Source: JADKFD01 sp050250665
GTDB lineage: Bacteria > Pseudomonadota > Gammaproteobacteria > Xanthomonadales > SZUA-5
Assembly (NCBI GenBank): GCA_050250665.1
Contig: JBFWOF010000001.1
Coordinates: 101,907 to 165,906, forward strand
Reading direction: 5' to 3'
Length of the DNA: 64,000 bases
The translations under genes were made by a program, and so were the position numbers. The notes under the pieces are model-generated. The model did not search any database, was not told the DNA's origin, and saw only the letters and a program-made list of their open reading frames with translations. Shown in pieces: positions 40,710 to 49,153 of the stretch (position 1 is the first letter of the stretch; every line of letters begins with the position of its first letter).

Positions 40710-41680
40710 ATATCGCAATGAGTCGGTTCAAGACCTCCCTCCAGCGCGAACTGTGGGAACACCGCGGTGGTTTCGTCTACACCCCGCTGATCATTGGCGG
40801 TGTGCTGCTGCTGTTTTTGATCATGGGTGCCGGCAGCAGCTTTTTCTGGCAGTTCAAGATCGATGGCGCCGAGGCCATGACCGAGGGCGCGCTCAAGCTG
40901 GCCGAGGCCAATGCGCAACCCGAGCAGCTGAAACTGGGCGTCGACGCCTTTCTCTGGGTCACGGCCATCCTCTGGCAAGCAGTGCTGTTCATCGTGCTGT
41001 TCTTCTACTTCGTCGGTTCGCTTTACGACGACCGCAAGGATCGCAGCGTGCTGTTCTGGAAGTCGATGCCGGTATCGGATCTGGAAACCGTGATCAGCAA
41101 GCTGGTTTTCGGCGTCGTCATCGCGCCTCTTTTCATGGTGGGCGCGTTGATTGTCGGCCAGATCGTGCTGTTGCTGGCCAGTGGCGTGGTGGTCATGGCC
41201 CACGGTGGCAATGCCTGGAAACTGTTGTGGGCGCACGCCTCGCCGTTCCCGGTCTGGGGTCAGATCCTGGCCGTTCAGGGTGTGCAGGGGCTGTTCCTGC
41301 TGCCGCTGTTCGGCTGGTTGATGCTGGCCAGCAGCTTTGCCCGCAGCAAGCCCATCCTCTGGGCCGTGCTGCCACCGGTGGTGTTCGCGATCATGGAGTC
41401 CTTCATCGGCTTCACCACGCACTTTTCGCTGAGCAAGGTGATCTGGGAGTTCATCCTGCGGCGGGTCGCTTCAGGATTTGCGCCGGTCAGCTTCAGCGCC
41501 GACTTCGGCGACGGACAGTCGATGCAGGCTGGTCTTTCCGGCACCCGCTTTGCGACGGATTTCTCGGAGGTACTGGGTCGCCTCGGCACGGCCGATCTGT
41601 GGATAGGCGTGCTCATCGGCGTCGTCTTCCTGGCCGGCGCGGTCTATCTGCGGCGTTATCGCGACGAATCCACCGGCTGA
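40706..41680 (+). CDS. ABC transporter permease, YtrC/ABC-2-like membrane protein
   Basis: 324 residues with about six membrane helices (for example YTPLIIGGVLLLFLIMGAG, AVLFIVLFFYFVGSLY, APLFMVGALIVGQIVLLLASG, LGVLIGVVFLAG-like IGVLIGVVFLAGAVYL). DDRKDRSVLFWKSMPVSD between helices 2 and 3 is the recurring ABC-2-type cytoplasmic loop. The GTG start at 40706 overlaps the ATPase stop. With the ATPase it forms an exporter of unknown substrate under GntR control. Confidence 0.9.
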   Translation: MNIAMSRFKTSLQRELWEHRGGFVYTPLIIGGVLLLFLIMGAGSSFFWQFKIDGAEAMTEGALKLAEANAQPEQLKLGVDAFLWVTAILWQAVLFIVLFFYFVGSLYDDRKDRSVLFWKSMPVSDLETVISKLVFGVVIAPLFMVGALIVGQIVLLLASGVVVMAHGGNAWKLLWAHASPFPVWGQILAVQGVQGLFLLPLFGWLMLASSFARSKPILWAVLPPVVFAIMESFIGFTTHFSLSKVIWEFILRRVASGFAPVSFSADFGDGQSMQAGLSGTRFATDFSEVLGRLGTADLWIGVLIGVVFLAGAVYLRRYRDESTG

Positions 41681-41691
41681 GGCCGATTCAG

Positions 41692-41718
41692 GTGGGCTCG
41701 CGAGACTCGCGAGCCCAC
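41692..41718 (+). terminator. Stem-loop after the GntR-ABC operon
   Basis: A 13-bp perfect stem GTGGGCTCGCGAG / CTCGCGAGCCCAC with a single unpaired base, 12 bases past the permease stop. It lacks a T run; termination is likely but not certain. Confidence 0.5.
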
Positions 41719-41720
41719 GC

Positions 41721-41750
41721 TTGCCTGAGGCCGGATCGCTTCGCTATACT
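41721..41750 (+). promoter_or_regulatory. Promoter of tRNA-Pro
   Basis: -35 TTGCCT (41721-41726), 18-base spacer, -10 TATACT (41745-41750), followed by a GC-rich discriminator (GCGCGG) as at stringently controlled tRNA promoters. Confidence 0.75.
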
Positions 41751-41781
41751 GCGCGGCTCTCGCCAAGGCGAGAGTTTCCCT

Positions 41782-41858
41782 CGGGGTGTAGCTCAGCCTG
41801 GTAGAGCGCTACGTTCGGGACGTAGAAGTCGCAGGTTCAAATCCTGTCTCCCCGACCA
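41782..41858 (+). tRNA. tRNA-Pro (CGG)
   Basis: 77 bases with encoded CCA. Acceptor CGGGG...CCCCG, D arm GCTCAGCCTGGTAGAGC, anticodon stem-loop CTACG-TTCGGGA-CGTAG with anticodon CGG at 41816-41818, and T arm GCAGG-TTCAAAT-CCTGT. One acceptor pair (position 6:67) is a T/T mismatch. Confidence 0.95.
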
Positions 41859-41883
41859 GATCGGCCTGCAGCGCAGGCAAACA

Positions 41884-41911
41884 CGCCCCGCCCAGCGGGG
41901 CGTTGTTGTTT
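41884..41911 (+). terminator. Terminator after tRNA-Pro
   Basis: Stem CGCCCCG / CGGGGCG with loop CCCAG, followed by TTGTTGTTTC. It may also serve the minus-strand gene ending at 41953. Confidence 0.75.
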
Positions 41912-41952
41912 CTGCTTCCAGCTGACTCGCGCCGCTGCTGAGCGATTCGGCC

Positions 41953-42918
41953 TCACGGAGCGCTGGAACAACGCCGCAGGCTGACGATCAGCGGTCGATG
42001 GTCCGAACCGATATCCGGTCCGATCTCGAACTGCGCGACTTGCCAGTCTGCCCCATGCAGCAGATGGTCGATGGGCAGGCCCAATACGCAGCCGATCCAT
42101 GCCCTCGGACACCAGGTCGGCCGCGGCAGCCGAGCTTCAGCCGCGTCTGCCAGCCCGCTGCGCTGGCGCAGGTCTCGATAGGCCGACGACCAGGGCGTCG
42201 CGTTGAAATCGCCACCGACGACAGCGCTGCCCTGCGTGCCGATCTGTAGCGTCAGCCATTGCAGATAGCGGTTGCGCCATTCGCTGCCCCTGGCACCCAG
42301 AGGCGGAAAAGGATGCACCAGCCAGAAGCGCCAGCCATCCGCCGCTCCGGCGCGCAGACTCAGCATCGGCAAAGCCGAGTCCGGATCGCTCAAGGCCTCC
42401 AGTGTCACATCCGGCCGGCGAGCCCAGATCGCCATGCCGAAGGGATCATCGCGGGGCAGCCGCAGATGGCTGGGATAGTGCCGATCGAGCACCGCCAGGG
42501 CCTCGGCGGCGAGCGTGGACAGTTCGACAATACCGATGACGTCTGGCGCTTCAGCGTCGATCAGGCGCAACAAGGGCCCGAAATCGCGGGTATCCAGGTG
42601 GATGTTCGCCACCAGGAACTTGATCTCGTCGCTAGCGACGGTCTGCGCCTGAACCTGCCCCCCGCTGCCGGTGGCCCCCAGCAAGGACCAGCCATTGAGC
42701 ATCAGGCCAGCGAGCAACAGCAGCTGGGCCGTGCGCGCGCGGAACATGGAGGCGCCGATCAGACCCGCGATCATCGCCACCAGGTATTGCCAGCGGAAAT
42801 GCGACAGCAGATCCAGGGCCCAGTGCCAGCTGCCGGCGTAACCTAGCAAGGCGCAACCCATGGCCAGCAGGCCAAGGCGCATCAGCAGGCCAGAAACCGG
42901 GCGCAGCAGCACACTCAC
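41953..42918 (-). CDS. Endonuclease/exonuclease/phosphatase family protein with N-terminal membrane helices
   Basis: 321 residues. Three hydrophobic helices lie in the first 85 residues, then an EEP domain: LVANIHLDTRDF, IGIVELS, FWLVHPFPPLG, VVGGDFNATPWSSAYRD and GSDHRPLIVSL, which include the metal and catalytic residues (Asn, Glu, His, Asp-Asn, Asp-His). The substrate could be a nucleic acid, a phosphoinositide-like or another phosphodiester. The GTG at 42918 is preferred because the longer frame to 43008 would overlap the divergent acetyltransferase gene. Confidence 0.87.
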   Translation of the reverse strand: MSVLLRPVSGLLMRLGLLAMGCALLGYAGSWHWALDLLSHFRWQYLVAMIAGLIGASMFRARTAQLLLLAGLMLNGWSLLGATGSGGQVQAQTVASDEIKFLVANIHLDTRDFGPLLRLIDAEAPDVIGIVELSTLAAEALAVLDRHYPSHLRLPRDDPFGMAIWARRPDVTLEALSDPDSALPMLSLRAGAADGWRFWLVHPFPPLGARGSEWRNRYLQWLTLQIGTQGSAVVGGDFNATPWSSAYRDLRQRSGLADAAEARLPRPTWCPRAWIGCVLGLPIDHLLHGADWQVAQFEIGPDIGSDHRPLIVSLRRCSSAP

Positions 42919-42983
42919 GAGCCACGAACCCGGCGCCGGGGCGCTATCGTGCCGATATCGCTTCGATCCGAGAAACCTGCCCC

Positions 42984-43469
42984 ATGCTGCAACTGCGCCC
43001 GGCGACACCGGCCGATGTCGAGATCATCCTCGACCTGATCCGCGAACTGGCTGATTTCGAGCAGTTGCTGCACGAAGTCAGCGCCGATGCGGCAACGCTG
43101 GACAAGCACCTGTTCGGCGAGCCTGCGCGGGCCGAGGTATTGATGGCCGAGGTGGCCGGAGAAACGGCTGGATTCGCGCTGTTCTTCCACAACTTCTCGA
43201 CCTTTCTGGGCAAGCCCGGGCTGTACCTGGAGGATCTGTACGTGCGGCCTGCATTCCGGGGCCGCGGCTACGGTCGTTCGATCATGCAGCATCTGGCCCG
43301 CTTGGCGCTCGAGCGCGGTTGTGGTCGCCTGGAATGGTGGGTACTCGACTGGAACGAGGCAGCGATTCGTTTCTATCGCAGCCTGGGTGCGGTAGCGATG
43401 CAGGACTGGACCGTTCAGCGTGTCAGCGGTGAGGCTCTGTTTAGATTGGCTCAAGACCCGCCCGAGTAG
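42984..43469 (+). CDS. GNAT-family N-acetyltransferase (SSAT/thialysine-type)
   Basis: 161 residues. The acetyl-CoA loop is RGRGYGRSIMQ (about residues 93-103), preceded by YLEDLYVRPAFRG and followed by EWWVLDWNEAAIRFYRSLGA, the pattern of diamine/thialysine acetyltransferases. FALFFHNFSTFLGKPG also matches that branch. A small amine such as thialysine or a diamine is a likely acceptor. It is divergent from the EEP gene and 6 bases before the next gene. Confidence 0.9.
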   Translation: MLQLRPATPADVEIILDLIRELADFEQLLHEVSADAATLDKHLFGEPARAEVLMAEVAGETAGFALFFHNFSTFLGKPGLYLEDLYVRPAFRGRGYGRSIMQHLARLALERGCGRLEWWVLDWNEAAIRFYRSLGAVAMQDWTVQRVSGEALFRLAQDPPE

Positions 43470-43475
43470 TCGCCG

Positions 43476-44288
43476 ATGAGCAAGCCCGCGTCCTGGTTGA
43501 GAATCGCCCTGGCCCTGAGCCTCGTGGCGCTGGCCTGGCTGTCGCCGCTGGATCAGTATGCCCAGGCGCAGGCGCAGGACGGCCTCAAACGCGCACTCGC
43601 CACCTTTGCCGTGGCGCGGGCGCTGAACGGCGTGATCTCGGTCGCTCAGGGTACCGAAGTGGCGGTGGAGCCGGCGGGTGTAGGCGTGACCTTTACGCCC
43701 GGTCAGGTGCTGGACCCGGTCAATGATCTGGTCGAGCAGTTCTCCAGCCTGATGCTGGTCGCCAGCGTTTCCTTCGGCGTGCAAAGCGCGGTGCTGGCGA
43801 TTGGCGGTCACTGGTTGCCATCGGCACTGCTGAGTCTGATGTTGCTGATCTGGATCTGGAAGCGGCGCACGGCGGCCCGGAGCCCGTGGCTGGACCGGGT
43901 TCTGTTGCTGCTGGTACTGCTGCGTTTTGCGGTGCCGGTGGCGGCGCTGGGCAGCGATCTGGCCTACCGGCTGTTCCTCGCCGACCGCTACCAGCAAAGC
44001 CAGACCGCGCTCAGCCTCAGCGGCGACGAACTCGGTGAACTGGCGGCACCGGAGCCACAAGCAACCCCGGAAACACTGGGCGGCCGCATGCAGCGCTGGT
44101 GGACCGATGCCGGTGCGTCGCTGGACCTGTCAGCCCGTCTGCAGCGCCTGAAGGAAGCCGCAACTCAGGTCACCGAGCACATCGTCGAGCTGATCGTGGT
44201 CTTTCTGCTGCAGACCCTGATCATCCCGCTGCTCCTGCTTTACGGCCTCTGGCACGGAACGCTGGCGCTGATGCGCAGCCGCGGCTAG
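43476..44288 (+). CDS. Membrane protein of unknown function
   Basis: 270 residues. A first helix (LRIALALSLVALAWLSPL) looks like a signal anchor. A periplasmic stretch with VARALNGVISVAQGTEVAVEPAGVGVTFTPGQVLDPVNDLVEQFS follows, then two or three helices, a soluble loop and a last helix (LIVVFLLQTLIIPLLLLYGL). Similar proteins of this size occur widely in gammaproteobacteria without assigned function. It is probably cotranscribed with the GNAT gene. Confidence 0.8.
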   Translation: MSKPASWLRIALALSLVALAWLSPLDQYAQAQAQDGLKRALATFAVARALNGVISVAQGTEVAVEPAGVGVTFTPGQVLDPVNDLVEQFSSLMLVASVSFGVQSAVLAIGGHWLPSALLSLMLLIWIWKRRTAARSPWLDRVLLLLVLLRFAVPVAALGSDLAYRLFLADRYQQSQTALSLSGDELGELAAPEPQATPETLGGRMQRWWTDAGASLDLSARLQRLKEAATQVTEHIVELIVVFLLQTLIIPLLLLYGLWHGTLALMRSRG

Positions 44289-44578
44289 CGCGCTGGTTGC
44301 TGGTTGCTGGTTGGTGGTGGGTGGTTTCGGGACTCGGAATAGCTCACCACCACTGCGTCATTGCGACCCCGGACTTGATCCGGGGGAAGCAATCCAGACA
44401 CAGAGCCGCAGAAGCACTGGATTGCTTCGCTACGCTCGCAATGACGCCGGGTTCATGGTCTGTGGGCAGTGTCGGAGAGACGCGGGTGGCTCGCAATGAC
44501 GCCTCAATGGCTGCCAGCTAGACTCTGCGACCCTGGGCGTCCATCCACACCGACGCCGCATTGCCATCCGGATACCGC
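44289..44578. repeat. 290-base gap with GGTTGCT minirepeat and dispersed palindrome copy 2
   Basis: A GCTGGTTGCTGGTTGGTGG minirepeat is at about 44291-44325. At 44355-44450 lies the second copy of the CATTGCGA...GCAATCCAG / CTGGATTGCTTCGCTACGC palindrome, here with GACTTGATCCGGGGGAAGC in its left half as in copy 3 (58264-58344). No gene seen. Confidence 0.75.
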
Positions 44579-45475
44579 ATGACCGCCAACGCCCGCGCCC
44601 AATGGCAGATCCATTTCTGCGTACTGCTATGGGGCTTCACCGCCATCCTCGGCAAGCTGATCTCGCTACCGGCGCTGGCGCTGGTGGTCTGGCGCATGCT
44701 GCTGGTGGCGCTGGTGCTGGCGCTGGTTCCGCGCGTGTGGAGCGGGTTGACCCGATTGTCGCCGCGCATGTTGCTCGGCTTCGCCGGCATCGGTGTGGTC
44801 GTGGCCCTGCATTGGTTGACCTTCTACGGCGCCATCAAGCTGGCGAATGCCTCGGTGGCAGTGATCTGCATCGCCCTGGCGCCGGTGTTCCTGGCGCTGG
44901 TGGAACCGCTGATCACCCGCAAGCGCTTCGATATGCGCGAACTGGCACTGGGCATCGCCGTGGTGCCGGGCGTGGCGCTGGTGGTCGGCGGCGTGGCGCC
45001 GGAGATGCGCCTGGGCGTGGCCGTGGGCGCGCTCTCGGCGCTGCTGGTGGCGATCTTCGGATCGCTGAACAAGCGTTACATCGAGCGCGCGGATCCGCTG
45101 ACGGTGACCGCAATCGAACTCGGCGCCGGTGCGCTGTTCCTGTTTGTCCTGGGACTGCTGGTGCCGGCGCTGGGCGATCCCCTGCCCTGGCCGTCGTCGG
45201 CCGATGCCGGCTTGCTGCTGCTGCTGGCGCTGGCCTGCACGCTGCTGCCCTTTGCACTGTCGCTGGTGGCCCTGCGTCAGCTCTCGGCCTACAGCGCCCA
45301 ATTGGCGATTAACCTGGAACCGGTGTACGCCATCCTGCTGGCCATTCCCCTGCTCGGTGAACAGCGCGAACTGTCGCCACAGTTCTATCTGGGGGTGGCC
45401 ATCGTGCTGCTCGCGGTCATCCTGCACCCGTGGCTGCAGGGACGGGCGTCGCGGCCCTTGGCGACGCCGCCGTAG
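44579..45475 (+). CDS. EamA/DMT-family transporter
   Basis: 298 residues with ten predicted helices in two repeats, the drug/metabolite transporter layout. The first repeat contains HFCVLLWGFTAILGKLIS and LVVWRMLLVALVL, and the second LSAYSAQLAINLEPVYAILLA with the helix-9 signature. It is an inner-membrane exporter of unknown metabolite. ATG 44579 is chosen over a TTG at 44561. Confidence 0.92.
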   Translation: MTANARAQWQIHFCVLLWGFTAILGKLISLPALALVVWRMLLVALVLALVPRVWSGLTRLSPRMLLGFAGIGVVVALHWLTFYGAIKLANASVAVICIALAPVFLALVEPLITRKRFDMRELALGIAVVPGVALVVGGVAPEMRLGVAVGALSALLVAIFGSLNKRYIERADPLTVTAIELGAGALFLFVLGLLVPALGDPLPWPSSADAGLLLLLALACTLLPFALSLVALRQLSAYSAQLAINLEPVYAILLAIPLLGEQRELSPQFYLGVAIVLLAVILHPWLQGRASRPLATPP

Positions 45476-45485
45476 GGCAAACATC

Positions 45486-45570
45486 GTCACGTAGCCCGCT
45501 GCGCGGACAACGTGACCTACGACACCGGTCTTGAGGTAGGTCACGTTGTTCCGCAGGGAAAGGTGACGAA
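45486..45570. repeat. GTCACGTAGCCCGC...GTAGGTCACGTTG palindrome, main copy
   Basis: Two inverted units of GTCACGTAG...GCGGACAACGTGACCTAC facing GTAGGTCACGTTGTTCCGC lie between the convergent EamA and hutG-like genes. Relatives: 33693-33732 and 59918-60003. Confidence 0.75.
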
Positions 45571-45578
45571 GCTCCGAC

Positions 45579-46409
45579 CTACCCCGCCGACGGCAATGCC
45601 GCCAGCGCCTGCTCCAGCAGCTCACGCAGCAGACTCTGAGCAGACGTCGCCAGCGCCGGATCGAAGCGCTCTGGCTGGCGCTCATCCAGATAGCTGGCCT
45701 GGGCCATTTCCATCTGCACGGCGCTGATGCCACGTGCCGGCTGGCCGTAGTGCCGGGTGATGTAACCGCCCTTGAAGCGTCCGTTGATCACATAAGAGCC
45801 GCTGCGCGCGGCGATGACATCGGCCAGGGCCTGCTCCACGGCCGGTGCGCAGCTCAGGCCACCGGCCGTGCCGATGTTGTAGTCGGGCAAACGCCCTTCG
45901 AAGAACATCGGGCATTCGCTGCGGATGGAATGGCCCTCCCACAGCAGCGCCCGCCCGTACTGCGCATGGATGGCTTCCAGCGTGGATTGCAGCGCGCCAT
46001 GGTAGGGGCGCCAGTAGCGCGCTACGCGCTCGCGAATCTGGGCCTCGTCGGGCACCCGGCCCGGCAGGTAGATGTCACCTCCGGCAAACAGCTGCACCGG
46101 ACAGAGGCCGGTCTCGGCGCGGCCGGGATACAGCGGCGTGCCGTCCGCGGGTCGATTCAGGTCCACCACATAACGCGACCAGCGCGGCCGGATCAGGTAC
46201 GCACCCATGCTTCTGGCAAAGTCGTAGAGCTCGGCCACCCGCCAGTCGGTGTCGGGAGAACGCTGCGCAGCCGCCGTCATGCCCGCGGCGATTTCCGCCG
46301 GAATCTCGCTGCCATCGTGAGGCAGGCTGATCAGCAGCGGGATCGAACCCTCGAAGCGGCGAAAATCTTCGTCAGCCCGCCAGGGCGACCACCAGTCTGA
46401 ATCGGTCAT
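45579..46409 (-). CDS. hutG: N-formylglutamate amidohydrolase (deformylase)
   Basis: 276 residues. The family motifs are ISLPHDGSEIP (about residue 27), SPDTDWRVAELYDFARSMGA, YVVDLNRPADG, LWEGHSIRSECP and GGYITRHYGQP. The enzyme hydrolyses N-formylglutamate to glutamate and formate, the last step of one histidine-degradation route. Other hut genes are not in the window. It lies 31 bases after the dadA-like gene on the same strand, so amino-acid catabolism is the common theme. Confidence 0.9.
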   Translation of the reverse strand: MTDSDWWSPWRADEDFRRFEGSIPLLISLPHDGSEIPAEIAAGMTAAAQRSPDTDWRVAELYDFARSMGAYLIRPRWSRYVVDLNRPADGTPLYPGRAETGLCPVQLFAGGDIYLPGRVPDEAQIRERVARYWRPYHGALQSTLEAIHAQYGRALLWEGHSIRSECPMFFEGRLPDYNIGTAGGLSCAPAVEQALADVIAARSGSYVINGRFKGGYITRHYGQPARGISAVQMEMAQASYLDERQPERFDPALATSAQSLLRELLEQALAALPSAG

Positions 46410-46440
46410 GGGCTACTCCGCGACGGCCTGCGGCCGCAAG

Positions 46441-47691
46441 TCAATGAAATCGCGCCGGTGCGTAGGGCGCCGGATCTACAGTCGGTGGCCGCCCGGTCAG
46501 CAAATCTGCCACCAGCAGGCCGGTGGCTGCCGACATGCTCATGCCCAGCATGCCGTGGCCGGTAGCCAGCCACAGATTGTCGAGCCCGGGGGCCAGGCCA
46601 ATGATCGGCAGATCATCGCTGGTCATCGGCCGCCAGCCACACCATTCCTCGATGCGCTCGGCCCCGATCGGATCGAGCACATATTCGGCCGCCCCCCTGA
46701 TCAGCGCATCCAGGCGCGTGCGGTTGAGACCGTCGTCGTAGCCGGAAAACTCCATGGTACTGCCGACCCGATAGGACTTCTCCCAGGGGGTGATGGCCAC
46801 GCTGCGCTCGCGACACACGATCGGTACTTGCGGCGCCCGCGTCGGCACTGTGCTGGTGATCGAATAGCCCTTGCCCGGCTGTATCGGCACTTTCAGCTGC
46901 AATTGTCGGGTCAGCAAGGGGCTCCAGGCCCCCAGCGCCAGCACCAGTTGCGGCGCATTGAAGTCGCCGATGCTGGTCGCCACCGTATTGATACGGCTGC
47001 CATCGCGGCCGAGTTGCCGGATCTCAGCACCCTCGGTGATGCGCACGCCCAGGCCGCGCACCACCCGCGCCAGTTCCGCCACGTAGCGATCCGGCTTGAA
47101 TTCGGCGTCCAGCGGGGTATTGAAGCCACCGATCACTTCAGGCCGAAGCGTCGGTTCGCGCAGACGCAAGGCCGCGCCATCCAGCGGCTCGACTTCCATG
47201 CCCACCGAGCGCAGGGCCCGCGGCCACCAATCGAAGGCGGCCAACTCGGCCTCGCTGCGAAACACGGTCAGATGACCGCGCTCGCGAAACTCGCAGTCCA
47301 GGGATTCGCTGCGGATCAATTCGCCGAGCAGGCGTCGCGATTCGAGCAGCAATCGCGCCTTGCCGGCGAGCGCCTGTTCGAAATCCTGCCAGTTGCAGCG
47401 CTGGGCAAATTGCCAGAGCCAGCGCCAGAGGATGGGATCAAAGCGCGGCCGGATGTAGAAAGGCGCGTCAGATTGGACCATCCACGTCAGTGCCTGACGC
47501 ACCATGCCCGGTTTGGCCAGCGGCGGGGCGTGACTGGGGGTGATGGTGCCGCAGTTGCCGTGCGAAGCACCGCTGCCAGGTGTGCTTTGGTCCAATATGG
47601 TCACTTCCCGACCTGCCTTGGCCAGGAAATAGGCGCAGGACAGGCCGATCACGCCTGCTCCCAGCACCAGAACTTCGCTTTTTTCGCTCAT
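46441..47691 (-). CDS. dadA: D-amino-acid dehydrogenase-like FAD oxidoreductase
   Basis: 416 residues. FAD motif VLVLGAGVIGLSCAYFL at the N-terminus, the GSGASHGNCGTITPSHAPPLAKPG segment typical of DadA-type enzymes, GKGYSITST in the middle and NLWLATGHGMLGMSMS near the end. DadA enzymes oxidise D-amino acids and pass electrons to the membrane. D-hydroxyproline dehydrogenase is a close alternative; the symbol is therefore tentative. It is probably cotranscribed with the hutG-like gene. Confidence 0.82.
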   Translation of the reverse strand: MSEKSEVLVLGAGVIGLSCAYFLAKAGREVTILDQSTPGSGASHGNCGTITPSHAPPLAKPGMVRQALTWMVQSDAPFYIRPRFDPILWRWLWQFAQRCNWQDFEQALAGKARLLLESRRLLGELIRSESLDCEFRERGHLTVFRSEAELAAFDWWPRALRSVGMEVEPLDGAALRLREPTLRPEVIGGFNTPLDAEFKPDRYVAELARVVRGLGVRITEGAEIRQLGRDGSRINTVATSIGDFNAPQLVLALGAWSPLLTRQLQLKVPIQPGKGYSITSTVPTRAPQVPIVCRERSVAITPWEKSYRVGSTMEFSGYDDGLNRTRLDALIRGAAEYVLDPIGAERIEEWCGWRPMTSDDLPIIGLAPGLDNLWLATGHGMLGMSMSAATGLLVADLLTGRPPTVDPAPYAPARFH

Positions 47692-48002
47692 CCCAGAAGT
47701 CTACGGCAGGCGCGGGCGCCTGTGGTCGCAACCGCGAGTCCGGACTGACACAGACCGCGACCTGCTCGGTGCCGGCCTGGTGACTGGCGCAACATGGCAA
47801 TCCAAGTCTTTGTTTTGAAAGCCTTGGCAAGGACCCAAAGTAGCAATCGACGCGGCCGTCGCAAGTCCATGCAGCGATCACCAGGCCATGAATGAGACGC
47901 CGTCGACAGTTGTTCCCCGCTTCTGTGACGAGGTTGGCATTAAATCTGCATATGTCCTGACCGAGCCCAATCCCCAGGGGGCTCGCTCAAGTAAGGACGG
48001 TC
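47692..48002. other. 311-base intergenic region between divergent genes
   Basis: Nothing coding or repetitive is recognised. It should hold the promoter of the dadA-hutG pair (minus) and of the small gene at 48003 (plus). A possible leader hairpin GAGCCC...GGGCTC lies at about 47963-47985. Confidence 0.5.
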
Positions 48003-48317
48003 ATGCGGACTTCTACTCCCCAAGAACTCGCGTTTGCGCTCAGGTCTCCCTCCTCGGGTCCCTTGGCGGCCGTCGTTTGCGCACTGGCTGATTTGTTTGA
48101 AGACCCCAGCTTCAACGAAGGCCATCGCGCGCTGCTCAGTCAACTGCTCGCCGGCGGGGAAGTTCCCCATTTCCTCGCCGAGCGTGCGGCTGAGCGTTTG
48201 ACCAGTTTCGCCAATACGCTGGAAGATCTGCACAGCCAGATCCTTTCGGACAACGCCAGCAACCCCTTCGATGAAATCCCCAGCATCGAAGCTCCCCGCT
48301 TGCGTCGAGTGGTTTGA
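48003..48317 (+). CDS. Small hypothetical protein
   Basis: 104 residues, helical, acidic in the second half, no signal peptide. AAGGACGG lies 4 bases before the ATG. The composition and codon use look coding, and no larger overlapping gene competes, but no family is recognised. The C-terminal third (NPFDEIPSIEAPRLRRVV) has the look of a linear peptide motif. It is flanked by non-coding sequence on both sides. Confidence 0.5.
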   Translation: MRTSTPQELAFALRSPSSGPLAAVVCALADLFEDPSFNEGHRALLSQLLAGGEVPHFLAERAAERLTSFANTLEDLHSQILSDNASNPFDEIPSIEAPRLRRVV

Positions 48318-48415
48318 AGCCCAGCGGCGCGGAGTCCCTAGAGGCTCCCGCCGCTGCCCCAACGGGCTGCTGAACCCCTGAAATCCCTGCCTGGATGTGC
48401 CGACTCGGAGAGCCG

Positions 48416-48452
48416 GTTGTCGGTTGCTGGATGCTGGATGCTGGTTCGACGC
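48416..48452. repeat. GGTTGCTGGATGCTGG minirepeat
   Basis: Tandem seven-to-eight-base units (GGTTGCT, GGATGCT) in the 149-base gap between two convergent genes; similar to the run at 44291-44325. Confidence 0.6.
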
Positions 48453-48466
48453 AGCGGAAACCGCAT

Positions 48467-49153
48467 TCACTGCGCCGGGGTTGGCACCAGCAGGTTGCGC
48501 TCGCTGTCGGCGATGGTGCCGGTTTGCAGACTGGGCGGCAGGTGTCCGACATCGCCAGCGGCGATCAGGCGAGTGCTGCCGTCGGCTTCGATGCGAATCG
48601 TGGTCATGCTGGTGTGGCCCACCGACATTTCCAGCCAGGCCATCCTGTCGACCCCAAGCGCGCGGGTGATCAGATAGCGGGTGACATTGCCATGACAGAC
48701 CAGCAGCAGCCGATCCGCCTGACCGGTGGCCGGCTTGAAGCGGGAATCAAAGACCCGATCCAGTTGCTTCGCACAGGCCTCGAGCTCAGCGGCGTCGATG
48801 GTCGCGGTGATGTCGCTGCGGCGCGTCGGTGGAGTGCACTCGGAAAGATCAGCCACGGTCTCGATCGGCGCCTGGTCCAGGTCTTCGACCAGCACCCGGG
48901 CGGTTTCCTGGGCGCGGGTCATCGGACTGGCCAGAACCTGATCGAAATGCGGCAGACCCTTGAGGCGGGCACCGAGCAAACGCGCCTGGGCCACGCCCAG
49001 GTCGGTCAGACCCGGCCCGAGTTCGGGGTCGGCCGTGGGATCAGCGGCATAGTGGCCGTGACGCACCAGCACGATGGTCCGGGCGGCAGGCTCGGCGGCA
49101 GCAAGGACCTGTCCCGTCGCTGCCAGCGCCAGAAAGAGCAGCGCTAGCCGCAC
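48467..49153 (-). CDS. Secreted histidine phosphatase-family protein
   Basis: 228 residues. A signal peptide (LALLFLALAATGQVLAAAE) is followed by the phosphohistidine motif LVRHGHY, SPMTRAQETARVL and LLLVCHGNVTRYLI, which supplies the second catalytic His. The branch is that of periplasmic/phosphoglycerate-mutase-like phosphatases; the substrate is unknown. The GTG at 49153 is chosen because it gives a proper signal peptide and overlaps the nrdJb stop by 10 bases; the frame extends to 49228. Confidence 0.87.
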   Translation of the reverse strand: MRLALLFLALAATGQVLAAAEPAARTIVLVRHGHYAADPTADPELGPGLTDLGVAQARLLGARLKGLPHFDQVLASPMTRAQETARVLVEDLDQAPIETVADLSECTPPTRRSDITATIDAAELEACAKQLDRVFDSRFKPATGQADRLLLVCHGNVTRYLITRALGVDRMAWLEMSVGHTSMTTIRIEADGSTRLIAAGDVGHLPPSLQTGTIADSERNLLVPTPAQ

